NCBI GenBank assembly: GCA_905116865.2
Contig: CAJHNH020001149.1
Span: 23,501-87,500 of the forward strand
DNA from: Candidula unifasciata
Lineage: Eukaryota > Mollusca > Gastropoda > Stylommatophora > Geomitridae
Reading direction: 5' to 3'
DNA length: 64,000 bases
The notes below the pieces were generated by a model, which saw only the letters and a list, made by a program, of their open reading frames with translations, did no database searches and was not told where the DNA came from. This document shows positions 21,846 through 35,300 of this stretch, piece by piece. Position 1 is the stretch's first letter, and every line of letters begins with the position of its first letter. A program made the position numbers and the translations under genes.

Positions 21846-22289
21846 ATTTGTATTATTATTATTATCCTTAATATTATTAGGATTACTTTAATGCACTAAA
21901 ACAAGGCTTACCCCCTCCCCTATGTTCTCCGTGTGTCAGCGCCTCTGTTTGGCACCATCCACTCAACAATGTCCTTGCTAGGAAGTTAGCCAGTTTATAC
22001 AGTTCAATATCTCTCTGTGTGTGTGTCAGGACTGGCCGGCTTAACACTGAATGTTATCTGCCAAGTTTCTGGGACGTGTAGATAAAGTCTCTTTTTGCCT
22101 GTCTGGATGTGCAAAGTCTAGCAGTACCAGTAAACTGTGAACTACTAACTAAAGTTTATCAACACTTTACTAATGTTTACTTAACCGAAAATTGTCTTGT
22201 GAAAGTAAGTATTTGAGTGCCGTCTCTCAGTAGATTTCATTAACTAAATGACACGTTTCACAACGTTAGTACCTGAATCTGTTGCTGTC
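21846..22289. other. Unassigned intergenic DNA
   Basis: AT-rich, with an (ATT)n stretch at 21840-21870 and a short (GT)n at 22017-22028. I see no gene or recognisable repeat. Confidence 0.4.
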
Positions 22290-22440
22290 CCAATATGGAA
22301 CGCATTTTTTGCCTTATTTAAAAGCCCCACTCCGGCTGTGTCAGGGGCTCTGATATAACTGACGGTTGAACGGCACTTTGTGTCACTGGGCGTTTATTGC
22401 TTGTTGTGCGGTCCTAGTGGGGTTGGACTTCATTCACCAG
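22290..22440 (+). repeat. 210-bp dispersed repeat, internally deleted
   Basis: Shows AAAGCCCCACTCCGGCTGTG and the end GTCCTAGTGGGGTTGGACTT of the family, but lacks the central GGTTTCTGGGACCTCTCC part. Confidence 0.6.
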
Positions 22441-22549
22441 TACCTCGAACACAGGATTTATGTTTGCCTTTATGGCTTTGGAGCCCCACATTGCGAACAT
22501 ATTAGCTGTCCCTGTTCAAGAACATGACTCATATGTGTATTCATATCTA

Positions 22550-23530
22550 CAAGGTCCGACAATTAAGTAGGGAGACTGATTTTTGTATGGTCAAGACAAA
22601 AATGCCATCTATGATTCACATCATGGAATCTAAAGAGGCAAAACCTTTACCTAATATCTAGCTACTCTTCATGACCGCACGATAAGCATTCAACAAACAA
22701 GCCGCCATTTTATTGACCTAGTCAGAAGTGCATTGTTATGTAATCAGCAGGGAGCAAAAAGCTATCATTAAATTATGTTTAAAATTTAGAAAAGGCACCA
22801 CTGAGTCGGTTGAATTGATGCGACCAGTTTATCGGGATAATTGTTTATCTCGTGCACATATTTTCAGGTGGTATTCACGATCCAAAAGTGGTCTAGAAAT
22901 GTAAACTAATGCCACTGGACCTTGACACCCAATTTCTGTTCGTAACGAAGAACTCATTGTAAACGTCACAGAACGTATACAAGAAGATCGTTGTTTTACT
23001 GTCAGGATGATGTCAGATAAATCTGGTGTTAATAGAGAGACCCTGTGTAAAATTTGTTTGCAAGAGTTTGGCAAGAAAAAAGTTGCTTGCAGTTTTGTAC
23101 CGCAATCAGTGTCTGATGACCGAAAACATCAGCGGGTTGAGTACCTACGAGACAGCATCAAAACAGGAATTTTTGGCCCCAAAACAGGTGTGTGTGTACT
23201 CAACCATCCACCCTATTCCACAAATTTGTCTCTCTGTGATTATTTTACATTCTCAAAAATAAAGTTACCATTGAAAGGACGATTATTTTTGGCGATATTG
23301 ATGATATGCAAAGGGTCGTAACATCGACTTTAAGGACATGGCAACAGAAGAACTACAGAAGTCGTTCCGGTGTTTGTTAGATCAGACTATCGATGGTCCT
23401 GGTTAGATCATGCCACGCCCTGTATCAATGCACAAATATCTTACTTTGAATCAGATATAAGTTATATCTTCAACTGTTGATTATTTTAATTTTTATGAAA
23501 TCAGTCTCATGACTTAATTGTCGGACCTTC
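22550..23530 (+). mobile_element. Mariner-like (Tc1/mariner) transposon, internally deleted
   Basis: Terminal inverted repeats of about 28-33 bp start AAGGTCCGACAATTAAGT, and the element is flanked by TA on both sides (22548-22549 and 23531-23532), the Tc1/mariner target duplication. Inside, the plus strand reads mariner transposase pieces: a helix-turn-helix region (RAHIFRWYSRSKSGLE), VNRETLCKICLQEFG, and the C-terminal HPPYSTNLSLCDYF motif that follows the second catalytic aspartate. The stretch with the first catalytic aspartates is deleted and stops are present, so it is non-autonomous. A related 5' half lies at 57768-58283. Confidence 0.92.
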
Positions 23531-23646
23531 TATATGCCACTTATAAAAAATTATTTAATTTAATACCAGGCTTTTGGGGGAAAACAGTGTTATATTTTCT
23601 GACCTATGTTACTTTTGTTAACAATGGTTTCGCTGTAAATAAAATA

Positions 23647-23660
23647 TGTGTGTGTGTGTG

Positions 23661-23693
<33 letters not shown>
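23647..23693. repeat. (TG)n microsatellite
   Basis: About 23 TG units with one ATG break, 115 bp after the mariner element. Confidence 0.95.
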
Positions 23694-23694
<1 letters not shown>

Positions 23695-23734
23695 GCTAGT
23701 TAGCTAGTCTTTCCTTTTTTTGGGGTGGGGAAGG

Positions 23735-24067
23735 GGTTGGGGAAGCTGTGTGGTCTAGAGGCTTGTTATCCGCCTCGAGTGCTAGAGGATTTGGGTTCAA
23801 TCGTCGGTAAATGATGCGATTTTTTTCACTTGGACTTGGACTTCTAGTTATTCCTTCTGGTCTCTGGGCAGTGAGATCGGACGCCCTTGTGCATTGTGGC
23901 GCACGTAAAAAAAAAAAATCCCTTGGCAGTTGGAAATCGAATAGAGAAGTTTACCGGCGCTGCCCGGGCAAAATTTTGAGTTGAAAATATACCTAAAGTA
24001 TTTCAGAATCCTCGCTGGTGCCACAGAGCCTGTGCACTGTGTGGATCTTCTTGGGGCTCAGATTTGG
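23735..24067 (+). mobile_element. tRNA-derived SINE
   Basis: The head (23742-23800) looks like a tRNA gene: GTGGTCTAGAGGC as box A and GGTTCAATC as box B. It is followed by a body with GGACTTCTAGTTATTCCTTC, CTTGGCAGTTGGAAATCGAA and GGCGCTGCCCGGGCAAAATT. The same body recurs at 29760-30115 (minus), 53885-54180 (plus) and 55040-55330 (plus). Its 3' end runs directly into the 51-bp minisatellite. Confidence 0.75.
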
Positions 24068-24985
24068 GTCGTTCCACTAGACAAGTAAAGCAAGTGCCTC
24101 CATAACAACCTTGTCTGGGTCGTTCCACTAGACAAGTAAAGCAAGTGCCCCCATAACAACCTTGTCTGGGTCGTTCCGCTAGACAAGTAAAGCAAGTGCC
24201 CCTATAACAACCTCGTCTGGGTCGTTCCACTAGACAAGTAAAGCAGGTGCCCCTATAACAACCTTATCTGGGTCGTTCCACTAGACAAGTAAAGCAAGTG
24301 CCCCTATAACAACCTTGTCTGAGTCGTTCCACTAAACAAGTAAAGCAAGTGCCACTATAACAACCTTGTCTGAGTCGTTCCACTAGACAAGTAAAGCAAG
24401 TGCCCCTATAACAACCTTGTCTGAGTCGTTCCACTAGACAAGTAAAGCAAGTGCCCCTATAACAACCTTGTCTGAGTCGTTCCACTAGACAAGTAAAGCA
24501 AGTGCCACTATAACAACCTTGTCTGAGTCGTTCCACTAGACAAGTAAAGCAAGTGCCCCTATAACAACCTTGTCTGAGTCGTTCCACTAGACAAGTAAAG
24601 CAAGTGCCCCTATAACAACCTTGTCTGAGTCGTTCCACTAGACAAGTAAAGCAAGTGCCACTATAACAACCTTGTCTGAGTCGTTCCACTAGACAAGTAA
24701 AGCAAGTGCCCCTATAACAACCTTGTCTGGGTCGTTCCACTAGACAAGTAAAGCATGTGACCCTATAACAACCTTGTCTGGGTCGTTCCACTAGACAAGT
24801 AAAGCAAGTTCCCCTATAACAACCTTGTCTGAGTCGTTTCACTAAACAAGTAAAGCAAGTGCCCCTATAACAACCTTGTCTGGGTCGTTCCACTAGACAA
24901 GTAAAGCAAGTGCCCCTATAACAACCTTGTCTGAGTCGTTTCACTAGACAAGTAAATCTAGTGCTCCAATAACAACCTTGTCGTA
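24068..24985. repeat. 51-bp minisatellite, about 18 units
   Basis: About eighteen 51-bp units (GTCGTTCCACTAGACAAGTA, then a variable AAGCAAGTGCC part and AACAACCTTGTCTG). Because 51 is 17 codons, the minus strand stays open across 24003-25145, repeating RQGCYRGTCFTCLVERL with a single TAA near 24262. Substitutions among units fall in both silent and replacement positions. I treat it as a minisatellite; a translated repeat protein is possible but unsupported. Confidence 0.93.
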
Positions 24986-25653
24986 AAAGGCGACTAATAT
25001 GTTGTTTCCTTCTAAATCGGTTTGCATCTTCTGAGAGTTGAGGAACCAACAGTCTGCATATAAACAAGCTAGAGCTGTAAAACGTATACACCCATACCTT
25101 AAGTCTTAGAACAAAACTGAAGTCCAGAAGTGGACGAATGACCAAGACTGTCCCCTGAAGTTTACAGCCGGTGAACGCGAACGAGATAAGATCTGTTTTA
25201 AATTCGATAATACCCGCAAACCCATATTTTAGTGTGACAGCCCACTAGGGACCTTCTGTCTGTTAAAAGTCATGATTGAAACAAAATTAATCCAAATTAG
25301 AATCGCAAAAAATAGGTGCCCCCCCCCCCCATCTTTTCTTACCCCAAATGAATATCACCGACCAATTCAATTTGTTCCGTGGACCAATGGGGTTTAGCAG
25401 AACACCAGGTTGAAATCATTGACATAGCTCGATATTCTACAATGGGTGGGTCGATGCCCACAGATTGGTCTGATACAAGTCCAGGTAGTTGGCCAAACAT
25501 GTTTGCTGAAACATTTAACGTTGTTGGGTAAGTGGTCCCCCCCCCCCCCCCCAAGATTGCATTCTGCAGTATTAACACATCAAGAATGAAAATACAAACA
25601 AGTAGACATTCAAAAACCCGGTTCAGTCGCATAGATTTTCTAACCTCTGAACA

Positions 25654-25893
25654 AATATTTCGGTCACTTGAAACGTCATGGATGTCTAGAGAGAACAATA
25701 ATGGAGGGGTATATGCCTGGGAAGAGAGGAAGAGGAAGGCCAAGGAGAAGATGGGTGCAGGATGTGGCAGATGATCTCCAGATGGGTGTATCAGACGCAG
25801 GACATCTTGCTCAGGATAGGAAGGTTTTCCGGAGGGTTGTTATGGCAGCGAGGTTCCGCGAGGGACATGCCACTGAATGAATGAATGAATGAA
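25654..25893 (+). mobile_element. LINE 3' end insertion with (GAAT)n tail
   Basis: The plus strand reads MPGKRGRGRPRRRWVQDVAD and then AQDRKVFRRVVMAARFREGH, the tail of an RTE-type LINE protein, ending in a (GAAT)n tract. The flank TGAACA occurs on both sides (25648-25653 and 25894-25899), although the microsatellite tail makes the right edge ambiguous. The C upstream flank has an uninterrupted site (about 63170-63195), so the insertion is specific to B. Confidence 0.8.
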
Positions 25894-26069
25894 TGAACAA
25901 CAGCTGCAGCAGATGCGGCATTAGTTGACAATGATAATTCTGTGACATGGAACACAAATTACTGTTATATGTAAATGTTTGTGTTCTGTGTTTGACAGGA
26001 TGTCTCGTGGGGAACGAAACAAGTTTCTTTGTTTTTGTCTGCCGCGGGTGTACAAAAGGATTGAGGATC

Positions 26070-26170
26070 ACAGATATTTGAGTTGAGTCAAGAATCGACA
26101 TGCCAGCACTCGGGTCATTCCTATAAGCGCTCCGCCCCATCTTTAGCAACCAGCACAGAGATACACTGTG
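26070..26170 (-). mobile_element. 3' end fragment of the RNase H-bearing LINE
   Basis: Matches the 3' end of the element at 45635-46280: GAGTTGAGTCAAGAATCGAC in plus sense. A partner with the same place lies upstream of gene C (62945-63045), so it predates the palindrome. Confidence 0.65.
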
Positions 26171-26509
26171 CTGGGGTGACCGTTTATTAACCCTCATATA
26201 ATGCTTCAGGTCAAAATGGACGCTACGCACGGCCACCTTTTTTTCCCCTGCCAGACGGTGGCCGTTGCATTTTTGCTCCATTTGTAGACTGAAAGGATAT
26301 AGTTTCGTCGCCCAGCTTCTGAGTTGAGTGCATGGCGTGATACTGTGAGCTACGTGTATTTTTCGTTGGCACAGGAGCGGAGCAACTGTGGGGGTGACCG
26401 TTTGCTATGAAGCTGAAACTAGGATTACCAGATTACCAGACAGAGATACACTACCACTGATCTGGACAATATTACCTTCTTTCTACAGTTTCATATTTCC
26501 CGACTGAAA

Positions 26510-29260
26510 ATGGCCGCTAAAATACCCGAAAGCAGCAAAACACCCTACGTATTTCTGGGACGTTCTGGCCTGAAAGTGTCCAATATATCTTTGGGAACTA
26601 TGACCTTTGGAGAAAACCAGGTAGGATGCCAATAATTGTGTACTTTCCTTAAGATCTTGATTTGCTGATAACCTTTAAAGACGCTAAACATGAACACTCG
26701 ATTATGTCAGTTTATTGATTTCCAGGCGGTTGTTACTTATATCAGTGTTCTTGTGTAGTCGTTACTTTCTCACGCTCTGTCTGAAATTAAATACATTTCT
26801 TTCGCGTCGCATTTTAAAAACTGCTAAAACATATTAGTCCCAGCAATAACTTTAAGCTTGCCCGCGCAAGGTAATTGCATGAGGGAGTCATCAAATGTCC
26901 CACAGTCTAAAGTCTCCCACCAGATCTGCAGCTTACTGATGATGCCTGCATCCAATCACGACAGTCGTCATTTGCAGACAATGCTGCATAGGTACACGCC
27001 ACATCGCACGTAATCTTCAGGAGGAAAAGCAAACATACATTTGAAATAAAAACATGTGTGAGACAGGGATGTCTTTTGTCACCTCTCTTATTTTTACTGG
27101 CTATAGACTGGATTATGAAAACAGTAACTGCTAACACCAAGAATGGAATTCAGTGGACCCCTACAAAACAGCTTGATGATTTAGACTTCGCTGATGATAT
27201 TGCTTTTCTGTCTCATTCACGGAATCAGATGCAAGATAAATTAAATATACTTGATGCGAGATCACAGCAGCTTGGTCTGAAAATCCATAAAGGAAAGACA
27301 AAGATAATGAGAATAAATCAGGCAAATAGTAGTGTGGTTTCTCTTAATGACACCCTGCTTCAAGACGTGGAGTTGTACACCTATCTGGGCAGTAATGTAG
27401 ATAGAGATGGAGGAACTGATAGAGATATAAAAATAAGAATACAAAAGGCAAGAGGGGCTTTCATGGCACTAAGGAATTTGTGGAGGTCAAATGAAATTAA
27501 AAGAAATACTAAACTAAATTTTTTTAATTCTCATGTCAAATCAGTACTATTGTATGGGGCAGAAACATGGAGAACAACTAAGGCAATTACTAATAAATTA
27601 CAGACATCCATTAACTGGTGCCTGCGCAGAATAGAGGGAATTAAATGATATGATATGATAACTAATGTAGAACTTTGGGAGAGAACTAAACAGGCGTTAA
27701 ATGATATGATATGATAACTAATGTAGAACTTTGGGAGAGAACTAAACAGGCTCCAGTGGACCAAGAGGTGAGGAAAAGACGCTGGCGTTGGATAGGACAC
27801 ACACTGAGAAAACAGCATAACTAGAATGTCTTTGCATTAGAATCCACAGGGGCATAGGAATAAAGGAAAACACATGGAGAAGAGAGCTGGAGAATGAAGT
27901 TAGAAAGATGGGGAGGACATGGGGAGAGCTCCATGCAATGGCGAAGGATAGAACGACTTGGCGTGAGTTGGTTGAGGGCCTATGCTCCATTGGGGGATAG
28001 AAAGGCAGAAGATAAAGAAAGAAGACCATCAGTATAACTTTTCACTCCATCCCTGATTCTGAAGACTTAATCTACTGGTTGGTTGTGGTTCACAAACCTG
28101 CAACCACGTATATTTGCAAGATACTTCTATATACCTTCAGTGTTCAAGCCCCATGATTTGTTCTAAAGCAGTGGCTTCATCACAAAGGAGTGCCTCACTG
28201 GTGGGCAGAATGAAGTTTCAAGGGGAGCGTTAAGTAATTGTTGTATTATACTTAAAACAATTTTAAGTGTATTTATAAATAAAATACTATTATTTATAAA
28301 AACAAAACAGTATGATGTGGAGATGCATGTGCTGCGTCCAACATCAGACTAAAAGGAAGACTGACTGACGGACTTTCTACCCCACCAGGACATCACACAA
28401 GCGATTAACACCCGATGACACAAAGTGCCACCATGTGGATGAGGATCGCCGCGGAGAGGTCCTAGAAACCGCGTTCAGACAATTGGCCATATTTATGGCC
28501 TGCCTATATTGCGGCCCCTGGCCCCTTTTGCCAGGGTGGGGGTTCAAATAACAAAAAATTTCGTCATAAAAAGTACGAAACTGGATATAAAAGGAAGAAA
28601 AGGAAAAAAAAAAGCAAATATTAAAACAAAACTGTGTCTGCCATCACAATGATAATTAGGAGCTAAATTATTAGTGATTGGTGAGTTGAGCTGAGTTGAG
28701 CTGAGTTGAGGTGAGTTGAGCTGAGTCAGGAATTGGCATATGAGGACACATGACATTCCCATGCGTGCTCCGTTCTGATCTTTAGCAGTCAGCGCAGAGT
28801 TCCAATACTGATAACACCGGTCACAATCTGGTTATGTGTCCATTTTGCCGTTTCTCTTGGTGTAGTGAGCAGTCCAGACTTTCTGGTTACACCCAGGTGC
28901 AATGGTCAGAAGAGCACAAATATTCCCACAGGACATCGCTTGTGTTCACTTCGCAATCTCTAATCATTAGACACCGATTGTTACATCCTTCAAAGAGACA
29001 TATCTTTCCTCCCAAGCGCTTTTCTACGAGGTAATTTTTACACAGTCAAACACTTGATTGTGTATTCCTGCTAGATTAGCAGGAAGTTACAATCTAATTT
29101 CGTCATCACAAGCCATTAAAGGTTGTGTTTTTTTTTCCGGTACTCTCACACAATATTGCATGACCATTCGTCTTTTTGAACCAATAATAAAAGCCTATCC
29201 CAATTCAACCTTTCTCTCAAAGCGAACTTTCAGCAGCTTATTTCCTTGTTTCAGATAATT

Positions 29261-29330
<70 letters not shown>

Positions 29331-32300
29331 TCGACCACCAAACCTAATAATAAGTAAAACTAATTTATCTGGCGCCAACGGATGCCATTCATAAATATTT
29401 GGGCGAATTTTAATTCAGTTTTGCATTCACCGATGTTCCCTCCTTTCTAGCAGACAATTGAAGCTCAAATTATTATATGAATGAGGTTACTATTTTTGCT
29501 GTTGCTATCATCTATGCAGTTTGGTCGACCAGGACAAAGTGACGAAGACCTCTCGCATCAGATCATCAACCGTTACGTGGAGTGGGGTGGCAACTTCCTG
29601 GACACTGCTAACGTATATGGATATGGCAACTCTGAAAGTATCATTGGCAAGTGGCTGGAGAAGTGAGTCGTTGCTTTAGAGAAATTTTTTGTCTACTTCA
29701 AAATTATTGTAAGACATATACATATTTATATATTTATTTACAGTTATTGGACGGATCAACATCACGGCACGCTGGTGTAACCCATAAAAGCCCCGTTCTT
29801 CTTCTAACTCAAGCCTGAGTCTGCGGAGTCTCAGCACAGTGCACCGGCGAGGATTCTAAAATACTGTGGGTAGAATTTTAACTTCAAATTTGCCCGGGCA
29901 GCGCCGTTAGGCTACTGTTTTCCATTTACAACTGCCAAGGGATCTTTACATAGGCAAGAATAGGTACGGGCGTCCGATCTTACTACCCAGAGACCAGGGG
30001 AAATGACTAAATGTCCACGTGACAAACAAATCACAGCCTTCGTTAGGGCTTGAACCCGGGACCTCCAGCACCCGAGGCGGACACTATACATGGAGACCAC
30101 TCAAACCCCCCACCCCTTAAATTGTAATACTACTTCAATACATTTAGTGACTACTATAGCGATTTCGGTAGTGCAAAACGATTGTGCTACCCATAAGAAC
30201 TACATCAGTAATACATTCTTCATTTGAGTCGGAATCTTTAGCGGCATATACCAAACCTGATATCCCACATTGGGCCATCGGCTTCAAACAAAGTGTGCAT
30301 TGGGGAGGCCACTGCTGTATCCTTTGGGGAAGGGGAGGGGGGAGAAATGAGACTTAAAAACTACATGCTATGGCAGGACAGACAAGACCCTTTGGCATAG
30401 CTGAAATCTGGTCTAGGAGGGAAGCTCTGATAGACAGACAGACAGACAGACAGACAGAACACTACTTTTCTGATACCATAGCTTCTGTAGAATATTTATG
30501 CTCCAATGATGATGGTATTAGCTTTCCTTTGCAGTAAACCGTGCAGCCGCGAGAGGAAACATTGTTTATGTGCAACATGTCGTCTCTAAAATACGGCCCA
30601 GGCTTTGAACTGTGAAGAGAAGGAATTTCATCCCTAGTCTGTCCTGTAATTCGTGTGCCTCGCTATCCTCCAGGAAGATGGAACTAGTCAGTAAGGACAT
30701 TGTGATCCTAATACCTACATCGGCTGTTGTTGCGCCTGCTTCCAAAAATCTGAATGCCCACTTCCTTTACACTTCTTCTTCGCCCCTTCTATCAGAAAAC
30801 TTATATCAGTAGGCCAGTGGTCTTGATGAAAGCTAATGTGAAGGTCAAATCTCTCTGTGTGTACTTACTGCAGTTAATGTTCGTATTGATTTTACTGAAT
30901 CTTAGCGCAAACTTTAATGAATTTTTGCTAATTCGCAGGCAACCTCGAGACAATTTCGTCATTGCCACAAAATGTCGATTTGGTATGGACCTAGAAAAAA
31001 ACGTCAACAGTGTGGGTCTGAGTCGACGTCACATAACCGAAAGTATCGACAAAAGTCTTCAGAGATTACACACAGACTTTGTGGATCTTTACCAGGTGGG
31101 TATTTTCAGCTGTGTTACTGATTTACTGGTTTAAGAATGAACATCATAGCAAACAGGACATACCCGTTCATGCTCCGTCTATCGCAGCAAATAGCTTAAG
31201 GTATGGACGTTTATTTCTATTTAATAGCTAACATCAGACTTAATAATAGCTATGTAAGTATGGTTCATATTTTGTTGTTGTTGCAGTTTTGATTTGTTTC
31301 TTGGGTGTCCTAAGTTAGGAAAATTACTTTAGCTTTAATGTCTGTTTATTGATGGTATAATTATTGCATTATACACTGTGTCACTGTTGTGGTAATACGG
31401 CATTTTCTCTAGCATTACAGATACAATTATACGTCATTACTCCCCGCTCTCTAGCATAGTTGGCTAAATCGGATTGGGCGGTGACCGGGTGACGAACTCA
31501 ATGTGGTCCGGGTTCACTCCCGGGGGTAGGCAGAAAAGCCACATTTCCCCAGATTTACTGTATTTATCATGGAATCAAGGCCGAAATGTTGCGATATCCA
31601 TAACACCGAGCCTAAGGGTTAACAACTCATGGCTTCTGGATACTAAAACAAACAAACAAATAAACATACGTCATTACATTTAGCATTGCGGCTGCATTAT
31701 TTCTCTTATATTATAATCACCTGTCCTTGAACTGAACTGAACTGAATTTCTACCCCACCAGGACATCACACAAGCGATAAACATCCGATGACACAAAGTG
31801 CCACCATGTGAATGAGGATCGCCGTGGAGAGGTCCCAGAAACCGCGTTCAGACATTTGGCCATATGTATGGCCTGCCTATATTGCGGCCCATGGCAAAAG
31901 CCAGAGTGGGGCTTCAAATAACAAAAAATTACGTCCTAAAAGGACGTAAGGATATCTATATATTGGCCTGTCCTTATGTTTATCCGTTGCCTTCTATCTC
32001 CAGTACTGCCAATCATTTCTGCTAACAGATGCCCTTCCATGCAATGATTGTAGACATTCTTATCAGCGCTCCGTCCACATCTCTAGCAGCCAGCACAAAG
32101 TTCCTAATCCGATTATTCAGTCTAATTATTTGCTTTTTGAGGATTTCCTATGAGTGTGAAGTAAAGGTCAGATCAACTGGTCACTCCGCGCTGCTATTTG
32201 TCTCTTTATTCACTCCCTTCCAAACGGTTCTGTCCCCCATTTGACTCATAGTGCATCAGTTTACCATAAGCTGGCTCAGAATCGACTAAACCTCTATACC

Positions 32301-35300
32301 TGTTAATTTCCTAAAACACGCAAATAGCTGGAGATTATATTCAAAGGTCGCTAAAGACACTGGATCTCTAAAGCGATACTTGCCACTCTGCAAGAAGCAT
32401 CCTTGTCTCTACCTTTCTCAGCACGCTTCACGAGTGTCATACAGTCGTGAGATGTGTGTACAGTGAGTTTTCAAGTCAGAAAAAAGCTTTAATGACTGCC
32501 TCCACCTCCATTCTCTAACTAAACGTTGTGAAATCAAAACATGACTTTATTGCGAATTGCACTAAGCGACATCTATTTGCTTTTGCTATAAACCTTCTTA
32601 CACTTCTTTTGCCAAGCTGAACTATCCAACAGCTGCTCTCTTGTGTTTCCTCTTCCTATTCCCATGCAACTTTTCTTTTGTCAAGGTATCCTAGTTTTCC
32701 CATTTTCAAGACTTACGGGAAGAATGGATTAATTTCCCCTTTTTTTTCACATGTTTGCAGTCACTTTTGTCTGTGACTTAAATATCGAAAATGGGTGCAA
32801 TGGGGAACATTTTCACCCTGATTTGGAAGGTTGGGGAGAAAGCCCAAGGTTAACAAGAATACCGAGAGAAGCCAGATACTCGGATTAACCGAGGTGTTCA
32901 AGATAGGTGATGACCACGAGTTATCACGTGGAACCCGACGATAGCGACCACAGGTCGCCACGTGGAAGTAAAGGACCACCACGTGTTGCCACGTGAAACG
33001 AACACGGGGTATATGTTCAGATCCTAGTCTGATCAAGTTAGTATGTGTTGACTGTCGGAGTGAAAGGACGGGAGAGTGATTGAGATAATGACAACGTGGG
33101 ACTGATTGCTGTGAGAGGAAAAGCAGTCGACGACATCCATTTGAAGCCAAGACCAGCCAGGCCAGTCTGTATGAAGTTGAGGAGAAGAACCAGATACATC
33201 TGTGCAAACTCTGGTCAGTGACTGTCTAAGAAACCAGCATGTTGGAGTCTGAGTAATGTTGTGTGTGAAAGCTGTATCTTAGGACGACCGGACAATGACG
33301 TAAGTGATAGTATGTCAATAAACTGATTGTATCGTACTGCTAAGTCGGTGTCGGCTTGTCCCAGTTGTGTCATCGTAGAATGTGTGCTAAGAGCATTCAC
33401 TATACACATCATCTCCTAGACAACGATTCATACGTCAATGCAACACGACTTATTGCAATGGGTATCATGTAAAGTCCTTGAAAGTCAAGACGGACATTGT
33501 GATGTTGACCCCATCAGACATCGAGGGTGGTATCAGACAAATATGAGTCTAGCATATATGCCAAATAAGCCACTGGCGTGAAAAGTTTCTTTAACTTACC
33601 CTAATTGTTACGTCTTGTTGATCCACAGACCCACCTGTTTGATGACGGAACCCCAGTCGAGGAAACCCTGAGAACACTGGATGACCTAGTCCGTGTTGGT
33701 AAAATCCGCTACATTGGCCTCAGTAACGTCACTGGTTGGCAGTTGAGTCAACTTGTGGAGACAACCAAACACCTGGGACTCAACCCAATTATCAGTCTAC
33801 AGGTAGGTTAGTCACTTCGTCGGTTCTGATAGATTGGCGAGTGCTAGTTATTGCTACAACATTTCTTATTGTTCTTCCTTGTTGACCGGCTGTAAGCTCC
33901 AGGGAAAAGTCCTAGTTGTTTGTCCATTTAGACTTTGGCTTTTTGCCAGGGCCTGAATTGTTGCGTGTTTATCCGTTTTACTAGCTTAAATTGTGTGCCG
34001 TCGGTTGTTCCTTGCTGCTTGGGCAGATGCTCTCCGACTTGGAAGGAAGCCACCAAGCATTCGACTCCTAGGGTTTCCTTGCAATGGGGCCACGAAACCC
34101 ACACGGGGAGCTATCACATTGAGTAACTGAGCTGCTTTTTGTTTGATCTTTTTCTTTCCCATCAGTTGCCACGTCAGAGTATTAAAAGGAGATTTTAGAA
34201 TTGCATGTGTGCTTTTTCTAATATGCTGCACCGTGTTCCAAAAATCACTACACAGTGATTGAATATCTGTAACTATGAAACTGTCATTACTCTCTCATGA
34301 CATGGTGCGCGATTATTTAAAAACTTGGACTGTGGAGCGGCAACACCCTTTAAAAGTTGTTCATCATTTCTTCAAAGCTGTTTTTGTTGTTCATGTTTCA
34401 TCCTTTGTGCTGTATTTAGTCGCACAATAATAGACCCACTGCCTCCTATATAAATGTTTGAAACTTCAATTACGACAGAGTTTATCTGCATGAAAGGCAA
34501 GGAACTAACTAGTCGCATAAAATTTATCTAGATCTATAAAACGGATCTGTACATAATAGAGTAATTTCTTTTGCCACAAACAACATGTTGATTTGTGTTT
34601 TAACTGAGGTTTATCACACATAATAGACTTGCATTACAGAAGTTTCGCCATGTTGAATTGACTTTAAATCACCAACTGCGTTGACGTCTTTCTCTCTGCC
34701 AGCAACAATACAGCCTGGTCTGTAGGGAGTCTGAGCTGGAGCCATTCCAGGTGTGCAAGGCCCAGGGACTTGGGGTTCTTTCCTGGAGTCCACTCAAAGG
34801 GTGCGTCTGGCTAATTGTTGGATTGTCATTTATTTTGTTTAGTACGAAAGCAGAATGAGTTCATTACCTTCGGAGAAAAAAGTGAAGAAGGCTCTGAGGG
34901 ATAAATACTTCTTCTTCTTCAGGTTTCCGAGCCTTTAAAGTTCATTGATGCAGATATCACCTGCCTTTATTCATCTCTCTGATTGGCCTTCTCTTTTAGT
35001 TTGTCACACTACGTGTTTGTAGATCTGTCTAGATATTAACTCTCTATGGTCTTCTTGATCTGCCTCGTAGCTTACGACCATTCAACTCCCCTTCTGTACA
35101 GTTTTTTCCAACCTCTTTGTCATCTGATATTCTGCCAAATACTAGTAAAAATAATAATGTAAATAATATGAAATATATACATACAAATACATAAAAATAG
35201 ATTGCTTCTATATATGGCTGTGTGGAGGGGATAAAAGTGGGAGGAAAAATAGGGGGGGGGGGTGTGTGGGAACAAGCCATTTGAAAATGTTGTAGCTGGG

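Larger units (their letters stand above)
25350..26509. repeat. Upstream flank of gene B, inverted partner of 62885-63450
   Basis: In reverse complement this flank matches the upstream flank of gene C (landmarks GTCGATGCCCA, CAGCTGCAGCAGATGC, GACAGGATGTCTCGTGGGGA-like stretches), so the palindrome arms reach about 25350 and 63450. It carries a poly-C run (25540-25552), a copy-B-specific LINE tail (25654-25893) and an RNase H LINE end (26070-26170, minus). A conserved CAG acceptor at 26486-26488 implies an unseen 5' UTR exon further upstream. Confidence 0.75.

Noticed and set aside
32761..33207. 148-codon minus-strand frame in intron 3 of gene B
   Set aside because: Lies antisense within the solo LTR, with no recognisable domain.
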